Shown here: piece by piece, positions 17,973 to 26,226 of the stretch
Numbering within the stretch: the stretch's first letter is position 1
How the letters are laid out: each line of letters begins with the position of its first letter
Source of the DNA: Streptomyces griseus subsp. griseus
Lineage (GTDB): Bacteria > Actinomycetota > Actinomycetes > Streptomycetales > Streptomycetaceae
Assembly (NCBI RefSeq): GCF_000720255.1
Contig: NZ_JOJE01000008.1
Span: 1-64,000 of the forward strand
Length of the DNA stretch: 64,000 nt
Direction of reading: 5' to 3'
The notes under the pieces: generated by a model
The model's database searches: none
What the model saw: only the letters and a program-made list of their open reading frames with translations
Told to the model about the DNA's origin: nothing
Position numbers and translations under genes: made by a program

Positions 17973-18806
17973 TCAGCTCGGTTGCTGGAGGAAGGCGACA
18001 AGCGCGGCTGTGAGTTCGGCGGGTGCGTCTTCCTGGACGAGGTGCCCGGCTCCGGCGATGGGTTCGAACGCCGCGCCCGGGATCCGGGCGGACAGTTCCC
18101 GTCCCTTCGCCACGGGGATCCAGGTGTCGTCCTCGCCCCAGCACACCAGCGTCGGGAAGCCGATCTCCCCGTAGCGATCTTGTACTTCATCCGTGTGGAG
18201 CTGGTCGGCCTGGGCGATCTGACGGTAGAAGGCCGGTTGGCCGACGTCGCCGAGCCAGGGCTGGATGAGCCGGTCGAGGACGGCGGGGTGGAGGCCCTGG
18301 CCGCTGGCCGAGCTCACGTACTCGCGCACCAGGGCGTGGTGCAGTGCGGGCGGCAGCTGCTCGAAGACTTCGGAGTGCTCACCGACGAGCCGGAAGAACG
18401 GGGAACCCCACGGGGCCAACGCGACCGGGTCGACCAGAGCGAGCGCGCGGTAGCGAGCTCCGTGCAGCAGATGGGCCCGCAAGGAGACGGCACCACCGAA
18501 GTCGTGGGCGACCACCAAGGGTTCTTCAAGGCCCCAGTGCGACAAGAGCTCGGTGAAAACCCTGCCCTGGGCAGCGAGGGAGACATCCTGGCCGGCGAAC
18601 TTCTCGGATGCCCCGTAGCCGGGCATGTCCCACACGAACACCTGGTGGCGTCGGGCGAGCGCGCGAGCGACGGAGCGCCAGACGTACGACGAGAAGGGTG
18701 TGCCGTGAAGGAGTACGACCGGATCCTGGCCGGGGTCTCCGAGGCTGCCCCAGCGGACACCTCCCGACGTGCTGGGGAACGTCTCAGGCAACTGCCATGC
18801 ACTCAT
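17973..18806 (-). CDS. Alpha/beta hydrolase with Asp nucleophile (haloalkane dehalogenase or epoxide hydrolase type)
   Basis: A 277-residue alpha/beta hydrolase. The oxyanion motif HGTP begins at residue 34. The nucleophile elbow VVAHDFGGAVS puts Asp (D102) rather than Ser in the catalytic place. Acid residues lie in WGEDDTWIP (D226/D227), and the catalytic His is H255 in AGAGHLVQED. An Asp nucleophile is the hallmark of haloalkane dehalogenases and epoxide hydrolases, so it is probably not an esterase. Which of the two cannot be told by eye. It converges on the DedA gene with a 19-base gap. Confidence 0.85.
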   Translation of the reverse strand: MSAWQLPETFPSTSGGVRWGSLGDPGQDPVVLLHGTPFSSYVWRSVARALARRHQVFVWDMPGYGASEKFAGQDVSLAAQGRVFTELLSHWGLEEPLVVAHDFGGAVSLRAHLLHGARYRALALVDPVALAPWGSPFFRLVGEHSEVFEQLPPALHHALVREYVSSASGQGLHPAVLDRLIQPWLGDVGQPAFYRQIAQADQLHTDEVQDRYGEIGFPTLVCWGEDDTWIPVAKGRELSARIPGAAFEPIAGAGHLVQEDAPAELTAALVAFLQQPS

Positions 18807-18992
18807 GGATGCGGTTCCTCTCGGTTCTCCCCGGGAGCACTGACCGCCGGTTTGGCGCGTCGGCTCCGGGCCTCTATACTCGATCTTGAGCGCACCGCAG
18901 AACTGCTGTGAAAGCGCCGCGCGTTGGTGGTCCAAGGAAAGACGCCCCGCTTCCTGCGGGGAAATGCAGGTGCAAGGCCTGCCCAGCGCTCC

Positions 18993-19027
18993 AAGAAGGC
19001 CCCGCCCCGGATGTCCGGGGCGGGGCC
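18993..19027 (-). terminator. Strong hairpin terminator after the MBL-fold gene
   Basis: A perfect 13-bp stem (GGCCCCGCCCCGG and its complement) encloses a 4-base loop. Read on the reverse strand it is followed by TTCTT. It lies 14 bases beyond the stop of the gene ending at 19042, so it should end that operon. A second short hairpin (CCCCGC..GCGGGG) lies near 18944-18960. Confidence 0.75.
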
Positions 19028-19041
19028 TCGTGCGTGCCGAG

Positions 19042-20100
19042 CTACTCCAGGACGCGGGAGCCTCCCACCGGCAGGTCCCAGAGGCTTTCGCGGGGCAGGC
19101 CCGCCTTCTCCCAGGCCGCGCGGACGCGGGTGAGCGGCTCCAGGACGGGCTCTGCGGACAGGACGAACGTGCCCCAGTGCATGGGGGCCATGCGGCGGGC
19201 GCCCAGGTCCTGGGCGGCGCGGACGGCCTCCTCCGGGTCGCAGTGCACGTCACTGAGCCACCAGCGGGGGTCGTAGGCGCCGATGGGGAGCAGGGCGAGG
19301 TCGATGCCGGGGTAGCGGCTGCCGATACGGGAGAACCAGTGGCCGTAGCCCGTGTCGCCCGCGAAGTGGACGCGGCGGCCGTCGGGGGCCGTGAGCACCC
19401 AGCCGCCCCACAGGGAGCGACAGGTGTCGGTCAGGGTGCGCTTGGACCAGTGGTGTGCGGGGACGAAGTCGAAACGGACACCGTCCAGTTCGGCCGCCTC
19501 CCACCAGTCCAGCTCGGTCACCCGGGTGAACCGGCGCCGCTTGAACCAGCATCCGAGCCCGGCCGGCACGAACACCGGGGTGTCACGCGGGAGTCGGCGC
19601 AGCGTGGGCGCGTCCAGGTGGTCGTAGTGGTTGTGGCTGATGACGACCGCGTCGACCCGGGGCAACCCGCCCCAGGGGATGCCGACGGGGGTGATGCGGG
19701 CCGGGGTGCCGAGGATGCGGCGCGACCACACCGGGTCGGTCAGCACGGTCAGCCCGCCGATCTGCACCACCCAACTGGCGTGCCCTGCCCAGCTGACGGC
19801 GAGGGCGGTCGCGTCGACGCGCGGCACCGGGGCGGGCGCGACCGGCAGCCGCGGGATGTCGGCGAGGCCCTCCTTGCCGGGCCGCACGGCGCCCTCGCGG
19901 GCGAAACGGGCCATGGCCTTGAGGCCCGGCAGCGGGGCGGTCAGGCGGTCGTGGAACGACCGCGGCCACACCCGGCGTTCGCCGAGCGGTCGGGGGGCGG
20001 CGACGGACGGGGAAGCGGGCTCGAAGGGGGGCGTGGCCGGGCGGGGGTCGGCTTCGTGGGTGCTCGGACTCGTGGTGGTCGACTCGGACTGCTGCGTCAT
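19042..20100 (-). CDS. MBL-fold hydrolase (NAPE-PLD/RomA-like)
   Basis: A 352-residue metallo-beta-lactamase-fold protein. The metal motif is SHNHYDHLD (H156, H158, D160, H161), with HFAGDTGYGHWF and MAPMHWGTFVL giving further ligands. The long N-terminal lead and WAGHASWVVQIGG are typical of the NAPE-PLD-like group, in which the eukaryotic enzyme cleaves N-acyl-phosphatidylethanolamine; bacterial substrates are mostly unknown. ATG 20100 overlaps the stop of the upstream aminotransferase-like gene by four bases. It ends at a strong hairpin terminator. Confidence 0.87.
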   Translation of the reverse strand: MTQQSESTTTSPSTHEADPRPATPPFEPASPSVAAPRPLGERRVWPRSFHDRLTAPLPGLKAMARFAREGAVRPGKEGLADIPRLPVAPAPVPRVDATALAVSWAGHASWVVQIGGLTVLTDPVWSRRILGTPARITPVGIPWGGLPRVDAVVISHNHYDHLDAPTLRRLPRDTPVFVPAGLGCWFKRRRFTRVTELDWWEAAELDGVRFDFVPAHHWSKRTLTDTCRSLWGGWVLTAPDGRRVHFAGDTGYGHWFSRIGSRYPGIDLALLPIGAYDPRWWLSDVHCDPEEAVRAAQDLGARRMAPMHWGTFVLSAEPVLEPLTRVRAAWEKAGLPRESLWDLPVGGSRVLE

Positions 20101-21344
20101 CGAGGAGGCTCCCGTCGCTGAGCGTCGTCGCGGAGATCGTCGAAGACCGACCTCAAGGTGATCAACGCGCGTTGCACCTGTGGCAGTTCCAACGGTGTGG
20201 GTGAGGTGAGGCATTGCGCTCGTTCCTCGGCCGTGGCGCCCAGCAGCGGGCCGGTGGACAGCCGGACTCGCAGCGCCGCGAGGTCGTCGCCGAAGCGGTG
20301 GCCGCCCGGGGTGGGCATGCCGAGCCGGGCGGCCAGGAAGTCCTCCAGGTCCTGCGCGTCGCCGACACCCCGTGCGAAGAGCGCCGAGCGCAGCGGGCCG
20401 AGGTCGACGTAGAGGTGGCGGCCGGCCTGCGGGGGCAGCGACAGGGCACCGGCCGCGACGACGGCGTGGTGCGCGGCGTCCGCGACGCGCGCGTGCAGGC
20501 GTACGGCGGCGGCGACGCGCGCGGTGACCGCCTCGGGCTCGGCGAGGACGTGTCCGGCCGCCACGGCCACGGGGGCGGCGACCCGGGCGCCCAGTGCGGT
20601 GAGCACGTCCAGCACGCGCGCGTGGAGCCCCTCGCCGTCGGGTCCGGTGGGGAAGCGGGCCACGGCGGCGGGCCAGCCGGTGGGCAGCAGAGCGCCCGCC
20701 AGGTCGGTGACGACGGTGACCCGGTCGGGCAGCATCTCCGCCGGGCTGAGCAGCACGGTGTCGTGGGGGGCGTGCGCGGTGTCCCGCCAGGTCTCGTCGC
20801 TGACCAGGTGCAGCCCCGCCCCCGCGGCGGCCTCCACGGCCTCGTGCAGCACCTCGGGGGGCGCCACGGTGCCCGTGGGGTCGTCGGCGACGGACAGCAC
20901 GAGCAGCCGCGGGTCACCGCCCTCGTCGCGTACCCGGCGCACGGTCTCCAGCAGGGCGAAAGGATCGGGGACGCCACCGCACTCGGCGGGCGTGGCCACG
21001 TGGAAGACGGGTCTGCCCAGCAGTCGCGCGTACGGGGCCCACCAGGCGGCGCAGGGCCTGGGCACCAGGACGTCGCCGCCCAGCGCGGCGGTCAGCGCGA
21101 CCAGCAGAGCGGGGGCGCCGGGCGCGGCGGCGGCGCGGTCGGGACCGCAGGTCAGGCCGCGGCGCTCCCAGTAGCCGCAGGCGGCCTCCCGCAGCGCGCG
21201 GCCGCCGCCGACGGGCTCGCTGTCGGGCAGGCCGGCGGCCGCGGCGAGGACCACGGAGAGTTCGGGCAGGACCGGCAGTCCGTCCTCGGAGAGGGGCGGG
21301 CCGTAGCGGACGGGGCCGTGCCCTTCCGGGTCCGTCCGCCGCAT
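20097..21344 (-). CDS. Aminotransferase-fold protein, probable PLP lysine missing
   Basis: A 415-residue protein with the layout of a class I/II aminotransferase: LPVLPELSVVLAAA near the start, DDPTGTV at 154-160 where NPTG is usual, VSDETWRDTAH at 181-191 for the SDE(I/V)Y segment, and a C-terminal small domain. At the position of the Schiff-base lysine (usual form S-x-S-K-x5-GW) it reads DLAGALLPTGW at 214-224, so the lysine column is Gly217. If the alignment holds, it cannot form the normal internal aldimine and may be a sensor or structural homologue. ATG 21344 has GGAGG at good distance. It is coupled to the MBL hydrolase. Confidence 0.75.
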   Translation of the reverse strand: MRRTDPEGHGPVRYGPPLSEDGLPVLPELSVVLAAAAGLPDSEPVGGGRALREAACGYWERRGLTCGPDRAAAAPGAPALLVALTAALGGDVLVPRPCAAWWAPYARLLGRPVFHVATPAECGGVPDPFALLETVRRVRDEGGDPRLLVLSVADDPTGTVAPPEVLHEAVEAAAGAGLHLVSDETWRDTAHAPHDTVLLSPAEMLPDRVTVVTDLAGALLPTGWPAAVARFPTGPDGEGLHARVLDVLTALGARVAAPVAVAAGHVLAEPEAVTARVAAAVRLHARVADAAHHAVVAAGALSLPPQAGRHLYVDLGPLRSALFARGVGDAQDLEDFLAARLGMPTPGGHRFGDDLAALRVRLSTGPLLGATAEERAQCLTSPTPLELPQVQRALITLRSVFDDLRDDAQRREPPR

Positions 21345-21607
21345 GCGTACCTCCGCGCAGTCGCTGGGCCCGGTGCCGTGGGCGTCGGGCGTGTGCTCTT
21401 GTGCCGCCTGCTGTGCCGCCGGTCGTCGTCTGTCGCGTACGACGCCGACGTGCCTTCGGCCTCCGAGTACCCACGGTTCCCCCGCCCCATGGCCGCCCGC
21501 GCGGGTTGCGCTGATCACAGGGCCGGGGCGGCGGGCCGGCCGGCGGGCGGCGCTCGGGTTCGCGGTCGGCCGCCGGTGGTGTCCTCGGGCGCCGTTCAGG
21601 TGTCCGC

Positions 21608-22432
21608 TCAGCGGCCCTCGGGGTCGCGGTGACGCACCCGGTGCACGGCGGCGCCGACCGCACCGGCGATCAGCAGTCCCCCGATCACCAGGGCGGGCAC
21701 GGAACCTTCGTAGGACCCGCCTTCCCCGGCCCGCACCCCGCGCTGCACGGCGGCGGCGCCGGCGCAGTCGTGGGATGCCTGCCGGCCGTGGGGAGACGGG
21801 GTGCAGGGCGTGACGGTCGCCGGGGCGCAGTCGTGGGTGGAGTCACCGCCGTAGGAGGAGGTACAGGGCTTGGCGGTGGGGGTGGTGCAGCCGTCGTCGG
21901 TGGGCCCGCCGCCGTGGGAGGAGGTACAGGGCTTGACGGGGTCGGGAGCGGGGCCGCTGGTGGAGCCACGGGAGACGTCGAAGGTCGCGCTCCAGGGCTG
22001 GCCCTGTCCGCCGGGCGGTGCGGGGCAGGCGCCGTCGACGCGCCCCGCGGAGTCGCCGACGGCGGCGTCGGGGACGGGCGCACCGTCCGTGGCTTCCTCG
22101 CCGTCTCCGGTGTCCTCGGCTCCCTCGCCGCCATCGGCGGGGGCGATGCGGCCGGTGCCGGAGTAGGCGGGTCCGGACAGCTCGTCGTCGTCGCCGGGGA
22201 CGTGCGTGAGGGTGAGCTTGCCCCCGTCGAAGGCCTCCGAGGTGGCCTCCAGGGTCTCGGGAGCGGGGCCGCCCAAGGGGTCGCACGAGAGCGAGACGGT
22301 GACGTCGCCTCCGGCCGAGGCCCTGCTCGGGCTGACCTCCACGTCCGGGTCCGCGGACACGGCCGGCGCGGCGGTGACCAGCGCCGCCGCCACGAGGGCG
22401 GCGACGGACAGGGCACGGGAGGTGCGGCGCAT
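21608..22432 (-). CDS. Secreted, membrane-anchored Cys/Ser/Thr-rich repeat protein
   Basis: A 274-residue surface protein that I do not recognise by family. A signal peptide (ALSVAALVAAALVTAAPAVSA, residues 7-27) is followed by an Ig-like region containing SLSCDPLGGPAPETLEATSE and ending near residue 155. Then comes a linker with four imperfect repeats around KPCTSS.GG...DC (about 170-225). A C-terminal hydrophobic anchor (VPALVIGGLLIAGAVGAAV) and a basic tail follow. Paired cysteines in each repeat suggest disulfide loops. A role in the cell wall or on aerial structures is only inference. Confidence 0.75.
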   Translation of the reverse strand: MRRTSRALSVAALVAAALVTAAPAVSADPDVEVSPSRASAGGDVTVSLSCDPLGGPAPETLEATSEAFDGGKLTLTHVPGDDDELSGPAYSGTGRIAPADGGEGAEDTGDGEEATDGAPVPDAAVGDSAGRVDGACPAPPGGQGQPWSATFDVSRGSTSGPAPDPVKPCTSSHGGGPTDDGCTTPTAKPCTSSYGGDSTHDCAPATVTPCTPSPHGRQASHDCAGAAAVQRGVRAGEGGSYEGSVPALVIGGLLIAGAVGAAVHRVRHRDPEGR

Positions 22433-23105
22433 GGGACGAACTCCTTCGGCCGACGATCAGGGGGCACGACGCTCGCGCCCCCCAGCCATCACAGCCCGCC
22501 GGCCCTCACCCCGCGCGCGGCCGGACCCCATTCGCGGGACCACGGACGGCCGAGCGGGTGACTTTCGGGGAGCGGGGTGTGCCGGGCAGGGGTGCGGGCG
22601 GGCCTACCGGCGGGGCGGGGCCGTTGAAACGCCTCGTGTGCCGACGTCGGCCCGCCGGCGCAGGTGGAGCCCCGAAACAGGACAGCCGTGCGGGTGGCCG
22701 GTCGTCAGGCCACGGCCGCCGCGGACGCCGTGCACACGGCCGGCGACGCCGGCCTCGGCGGCGCGGCGCTCCAGGGCGAGAACGGGCCGGTCACCGGTGG
22801 CGCCCCCGCCGGTACCGCGCCGCCGGTGCGGGTCACTGGTACCGCGCCACCGATACCGGTGCCGCGCCGCCGGTGCGCATCACTGCGTACCGCGCCCCGA
22901 TACCGGTACCGCGCCGCCGGTACGGGTCACTGGTACCGCGCCACCGATACCGGTACCGCGCCGCCGGTGCGCATCACTGCGTACCGCGCCCCGATACCGG
23001 TACCGCGCCGCCGATACGGGTCACTGGTACCGCACCGCCCATGCCGGTACCGCCCCTGCCACTCCCGTGCCGCGGCCCCGCGCCCCGGCCGGACGGCCCC
23101 CGGCG
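22433..23105. other. Intergenic stretch dominated by a 47-bp repeat array
   Basis: A 673-base gap between the start of the secreted protein gene and the stop of the GAF-ANTAR gene. It contains the 47-bp array described separately. Open frames cross it in several phases, but none has a convincing ribosome site, and the repeat length (not divisible by three) makes the predicted proteins change frame from unit to unit. I see no gene here. Confidence 0.6.
22811..23045. repeat. Five tandem 47-bp units in alternating A/B forms
   Basis: Units begin at 22811, 22858, 22905, 22952 and 22999, each starting GGTACCGCGCCGCCGG (GGTGCC in the second) and most ending CGATACC. Odd-numbered units contain GGGTCACTGGTACC in the middle and even-numbered ones GCATCACTGCGTACC, so the higher-order period is 94 bp. 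A sixth, broken start follows at 23046. Many embedded GGTACC palindromes could pair between units. Unit length and alternation are read directly from the sequence. Confidence 0.92.
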
Positions 23106-23831
23106 TCAGTTCAGTAGTGCGGCCAGGTCGTGTTCCAGGCCTTGGCCGCGGCGGCCCACCACCGCTGACGCGACGTCGAAGAGTTTGCGGTTGGAGTCCT
23201 GGGAGACGCGGCGCAGGACGCCGAAGGCGGTGTCGGGGTCGCAGCCGAGGGCGTGCATGACGATGCCGCAGGCCTGGTCGACGACGGGGCGGGAGCGCAG
23301 GGCGGTGCCGAGCTGGTCGACCTCGGTGAGGGCTGCGCGGTAGGAGCGGTCGCGGACCAGGCCGGTCGCGGTGACCTCGCCGAGCGCCCGGGCGGGCCCG
23401 TGCGGCACGTCCGCGAGCGCGCCGGGCCGGAAGCTGTAGAGGCTGAGGGTGATCGTGAGGCCCCGGCGCCGAAAGGGCAGCGTCACACTGGAGCGCACCC
23501 CCGAGTCGAGCGCCACGGCGCGGTACGCCGGCCAGCGTTCGTCGCGCAGCAGATCCGCGCTGTCCACGGGCGCCCCGCGGTCCAGCGCGGCCGGAATGGG
23601 CCCCTCACCGCTGCGCAGTTGCACGGCGACGAGCGCGCCGAGGTCAGGGTGGGTGACGGTCGTGTGCCGCTCGGGACTGCCCTCGGCCACCATGCTGCTC
23701 GCCCCGCAGCAGTCGGCGGTGCAGCGCACGGCCCGTTCGACGAGCTCCGACAACCGCCGCCCCGGGAGGGCCGCTTCGGGTGATGCGGTCCCCTCGGTCT
23801 CCCACCGGCCAGGACTTTCCGTCCCCAGCAT
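23106..23831 (-). CDS. GAF and ANTAR domain protein
   Basis: A 241-residue protein with the same architecture as the one at 3199-3891. A divergent GAF domain occupies about residues 30-170 (CTADCCGASSMVAEG; VRSSVTLPFRRRGLTITLSL). The C-terminal ANTAR domain includes ALRSRPVVDQACGIVMHALG and DTAFGVLRRVSQDSNRKLFD. The usual ANTAR Met-Ala residues are partly conserved. It is probably a signal-responsive RNA antiterminator. ATG 23831 is preferred because GGAGGG sits at normal distance. It is transcribed divergently from the PAS-GAF gene 88 bases away. Confidence 0.85.
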   Translation of the reverse strand: MLGTESPGRWETEGTASPEAALPGRRLSELVERAVRCTADCCGASSMVAEGSPERHTTVTHPDLGALVAVQLRSGEGPIPAALDRGAPVDSADLLRDERWPAYRAVALDSGVRSSVTLPFRRRGLTITLSLYSFRPGALADVPHGPARALGEVTATGLVRDRSYRAALTEVDQLGTALRSRPVVDQACGIVMHALGCDPDTAFGVLRRVSQDSNRKLFDVASAVVGRRGQGLEHDLAALLN

Positions 23832-23919
23832 GCCGCACCCTCCTCTCCACTCCACCGCCCTCCGTCTCTCCCCGCGCCTTCCCGACACCTCACGACGGAA
23901 ACCGGGTTAGGTTCGTCGT

Positions 23920-25038
23920 ATGACGCAGACGGACGAATTCGGTGAGGAGCTCGCGGACTTCGTGCGGCGGGTCGCGGAACTCAAGACGGCACGGTCCGTG
24001 CCGAGGGGCGACCTGCCGACCGTACTCGACGCGGCGATTTTCGAACTCGACCACGTGGCGGGCCAGTTGTGGCCGTGGTACGAGCGGCTGTCCACGACGG
24101 GCACGCGTCACGCCGCGCCCGCCGACCGGCAGGAGCAGCATCTGCTGCGCGCGGTGTTCCAGCGCGTGCCGGTGCCGGTCGCGCTGATGGACCGGGAGAC
24201 GGTGGTGCGCCGGCTGAACCTCGCGGCGACGGCCCTCACCGGAGCCCGCGCCGGCTATGCGACGGGCCGCCCGCTGACGGGCCTGTTGGCCCACGCCGAC
24301 CGGGCGGCGTTCCGCTCGCAGGCGGCCGCGGTGGCCCGTGGCGAGGGCGACCGCAGTCTCACCGTCCATCTCCAGCAACGCCCGTCCGTGCCGGTCCACG
24401 CGACTCTCGCGGCCGTGCACCCGCCCGGTGAGCCCCGTCCGACGGTCGTGGTGGTGCTCCAGCCCGCCGGCCGGCAGGCACCGGCCGCGCCCGTGGCACC
24501 CTCGGTCCCGGTCCCCGATCTCGCCGAGGCGACGGGCCACGCGGCGGTCATGGACCTCCTGGACGCGATGACCACGGCCCTTCTGACCGCTCCGTCCGGT
24601 GACTCCGCGGCGATCCTGGGAGCGGCCGCCGGCGTCCTGCACCGCCGTTTCGCCGACTGGGTGATCGCCGACGCGGGACGACTCAGACTCACCCGCACGG
24701 CCACGTTCGCGCCCTCCGAGGAGGAGGCCGCCGCGTTGTCGGCACAGGACCCCGCCGAAGGCCCCCTGGTCGTCGAGACGGCCCGCAGCGGTGTCACATC
24801 CCTGCAGATCCGCCCCGAGGACCCGGAGGCCTTCGGTCTGGACGCGACGGGTGTCCCGTTCCTGGTCAGGGCCAACGTGACGTCCCTCGTGTGCCTACCG
24901 CTGAAGACCGAGGAGGCCGTACTGGGGGTGCTCACCCTGTTCCGGTGCGGCCCCCGCCCCCCGTTCTCACTGGCGGAGGCCCAGGCGGTGGACACCATCG
25001 CCCGTCACATCGCGCTGACGCTCACCAGGAGACCCTGA
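23920..25038 (+). CDS. PAS-GAF sensory protein without output domain
   Basis: A 372-residue soluble protein. An N-terminal helical region is followed by a PAS domain at about 80-190 (AVFQRVPVPVALMDRETVVRRL, family-like but divergent). A Pro/Ala linker leads to a GAF domain from about 205 to the end (LLDAMTTALLTAPSGDSAAI; PFLVRANVTSLVCLPLKTEE). The arrangement matches the sensory half of Streptomyces SpoIIE-type phosphatases, but the phosphatase domain is absent. The stop codon (25036-25038) merges into a 16-bp tandem array, so the original 3' end may have been remodelled. Confidence 0.8.
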   Translation: MTQTDEFGEELADFVRRVAELKTARSVPRGDLPTVLDAAIFELDHVAGQLWPWYERLSTTGTRHAAPADRQEQHLLRAVFQRVPVPVALMDRETVVRRLNLAATALTGARAGYATGRPLTGLLAHADRAAFRSQAAAVARGEGDRSLTVHLQQRPSVPVHATLAAVHPPGEPRPTVVVVLQPAGRQAPAAPVAPSVPVPDLAEATGHAAVMDLLDAMTTALLTAPSGDSAAILGAAAGVLHRRFADWVIADAGRLRLTRTATFAPSEEEAAALSAQDPAEGPLVVETARSGVTSLQIRPEDPEAFGLDATGVPFLVRANVTSLVCLPLKTEEAVLGVLTLFRCGPRPPFSLAEAQAVDTIARHIALTLTRRP

Positions 25039-25133
25039 AACCAGGAGGCCCTGAAACCAGGAGGCCCTGAAACCAGGAGGCCCAGAAACCAGGAGGCCCA
25101 GAAACCAGGAGGCCCAGAAACCAAAGGTCCTGG
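25038..25133. repeat. 16-bp tandem repeat, six units
   Basis: Units start at 25038, 25054, 25070, 25086, 25102 and 25118 with the consensus AAACCAGGAGGCCCWG. The first five are nearly identical and the sixth is degraded. A partial copy is visible before 25038 (ACCAGGAGACCCTG) inside the last codons of the PAS-GAF gene, and decayed fragments continue to about 25160. Each unit carries an AGGAGG. No spacer sequences are present, so this is not a CRISPR array. Confidence 0.92.
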
Positions 25134-25175
25134 AACCAAGGTCTGAAACCAGAACCCCCTGACAGGGCCCGGCTC

Positions 25176-25970
25176 TCAGGCCACGTCGTGCATGACCTGG
25201 TCGCGCAGCCGGTCACAGCACCGGCTGATCAGCCGGGACACGTGCATCTGCGAGATACCCAGCTGTTCAGCGATCTTGCTCTGCGTCATGTCTCCGAAGA
25301 ACCGCATGTACAGGATCGTCCGTTCCCGCTCCGGCAGCGCGGCCAGTCGCGGCTTGACGGCCTCCCGGTCCACGACCGTGTCCAGCGCCGGATCGGGCGA
25401 GCCGAGCGCGTCGCTGAGGGAGTATCCGTCCTCGCTGCCCGGCAGCTCCGCGTCCAGGGACAGCGCGGTGAAGCTCTCCAGCGCCTCCAGGCCGGCCTTG
25501 ACGTCCTCCTCGCTCATGTTCGCGTGCGCGGCGATCTCGGCGACGCTGGGGCGCCGGTCGGAGACGGACTGGGACAGTTCCTGGCACGCGAACCGCACGC
25601 GGTTGCGCAGGTCCTGGACGCGGCGGGGCACGTGCAGGGTCCACATGTGGTCACGGAAGTGCCGCTTGATCTCACCGGTGACGGTGGGGACGGCGTAGCT
25701 CTCGAACGCGTTGCCAAGCTCGGGGTCGTAGCGGTCGACGGCCTTGACCAGGCCCAGGAAGGCGACCTGGCGGAGGTCCTCGTAGCTCTCGCCGCGGCTG
25801 CGGAAGCGGCCGGCGAGCCGTTCGGCCATGGGCAGCCAGGCTTCGATGATCCGGTCCCGGAGGGTGTCGCGCTCCGGGCCAGCGGGGAGCGTGGCGAGCT
25901 TGCGGAACGCCTCCGAGGTGTCGGGGGCGTCGTCGTGGGGGTGCTGCTTCACGCTCGCTCGGTTTCGCAT
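25176..25970 (-). CDS. SigB/SigF-family RNA polymerase sigma factor
   Basis: A 264-residue group 3 sigma factor of the stress/sporulation type. Region 2 is intact (MAERLAGRFRSRGESYEDLR, then LRQVAFLGLVKAVDRYDP and FESYAVPTVTGEIKRHFRD). Region 3 is present. Region 4 has LPERERTILYMRFFGDMTQS and KIAEQLGISQMHVSRLISRC. Streptomyces SigB, SigF and paralogues recognise promoters of the form GNNT-N14-16-GGGTA(C/T), several of which lie just downstream in this window. No anti-sigma or anti-anti-sigma gene adjoins it. The start is uncertain: ATG 25982 has AGGGAG touching it, and ATG 25970 has it 12 bases away. Confidence 0.92.
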   Translation of the reverse strand: MRNRASVKQHPHDDAPDTSEAFRKLATLPAGPERDTLRDRIIEAWLPMAERLAGRFRSRGESYEDLRQVAFLGLVKAVDRYDPELGNAFESYAVPTVTGEIKRHFRDHMWTLHVPRRVQDLRNRVRFACQELSQSVSDRRPSVAEIAAHANMSEEDVKAGLEALESFTALSLDAELPGSEDGYSLSDALGSPDPALDTVVDREAVKPRLAALPERERTILYMRFFGDMTQSKIAEQLGISQMHVSRLISRCCDRLRDQVMHDVA

Positions 25971-26158
25971 GGTGCGTCGCATCTCCCTATGAAGGGTGCT
26001 CTGGGTGGACGTTCAGCGTGGGAGCGCGCGCAGCCCGGACAGACGGGCCGGGGATGCAGAAAGCGCTGCGGAAAACGCCGCTTTCCCACGGACGTGCCTC
26101 CTGTCCGAAGCACTGATTCCGCGCCTGCCCCCCGCCCCTGCCCGCAAACACCCCCACA

Positions 26159-26183
26159 GGTTTTCTGTTCGCGGCGGGGGTGA
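26159..26183 (+). promoter_or_regulatory. SigB-type promoter candidate for the PoxB-like gene
   Basis: GGTT, 15 bases, then GGGTGA. It matches the GNNT-N15-GGGTnn form with one deviation in the -10 element and lies 44 bases upstream of the start at 26227. It is the weaker of the four forward sites found. Confidence 0.45.
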
Positions 26184-26226
26184 CTCGGCACCGTGCCAGG
26201 ACGTACGTCACGACCGGGAGGTCCGC

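Noticed and set aside
22206..23117. Overlapping open frames through the 47-bp array that would give repeat proteins
   Set aside because: The 47-bp unit shifts frame at every copy, no ribosome site is seen, and all forward frames are similarly open.
25022..25160. Possible CRISPR array
   Set aside because: The units are directly tandem with no spacers, are only 16 bp, and no cas gene is nearby.
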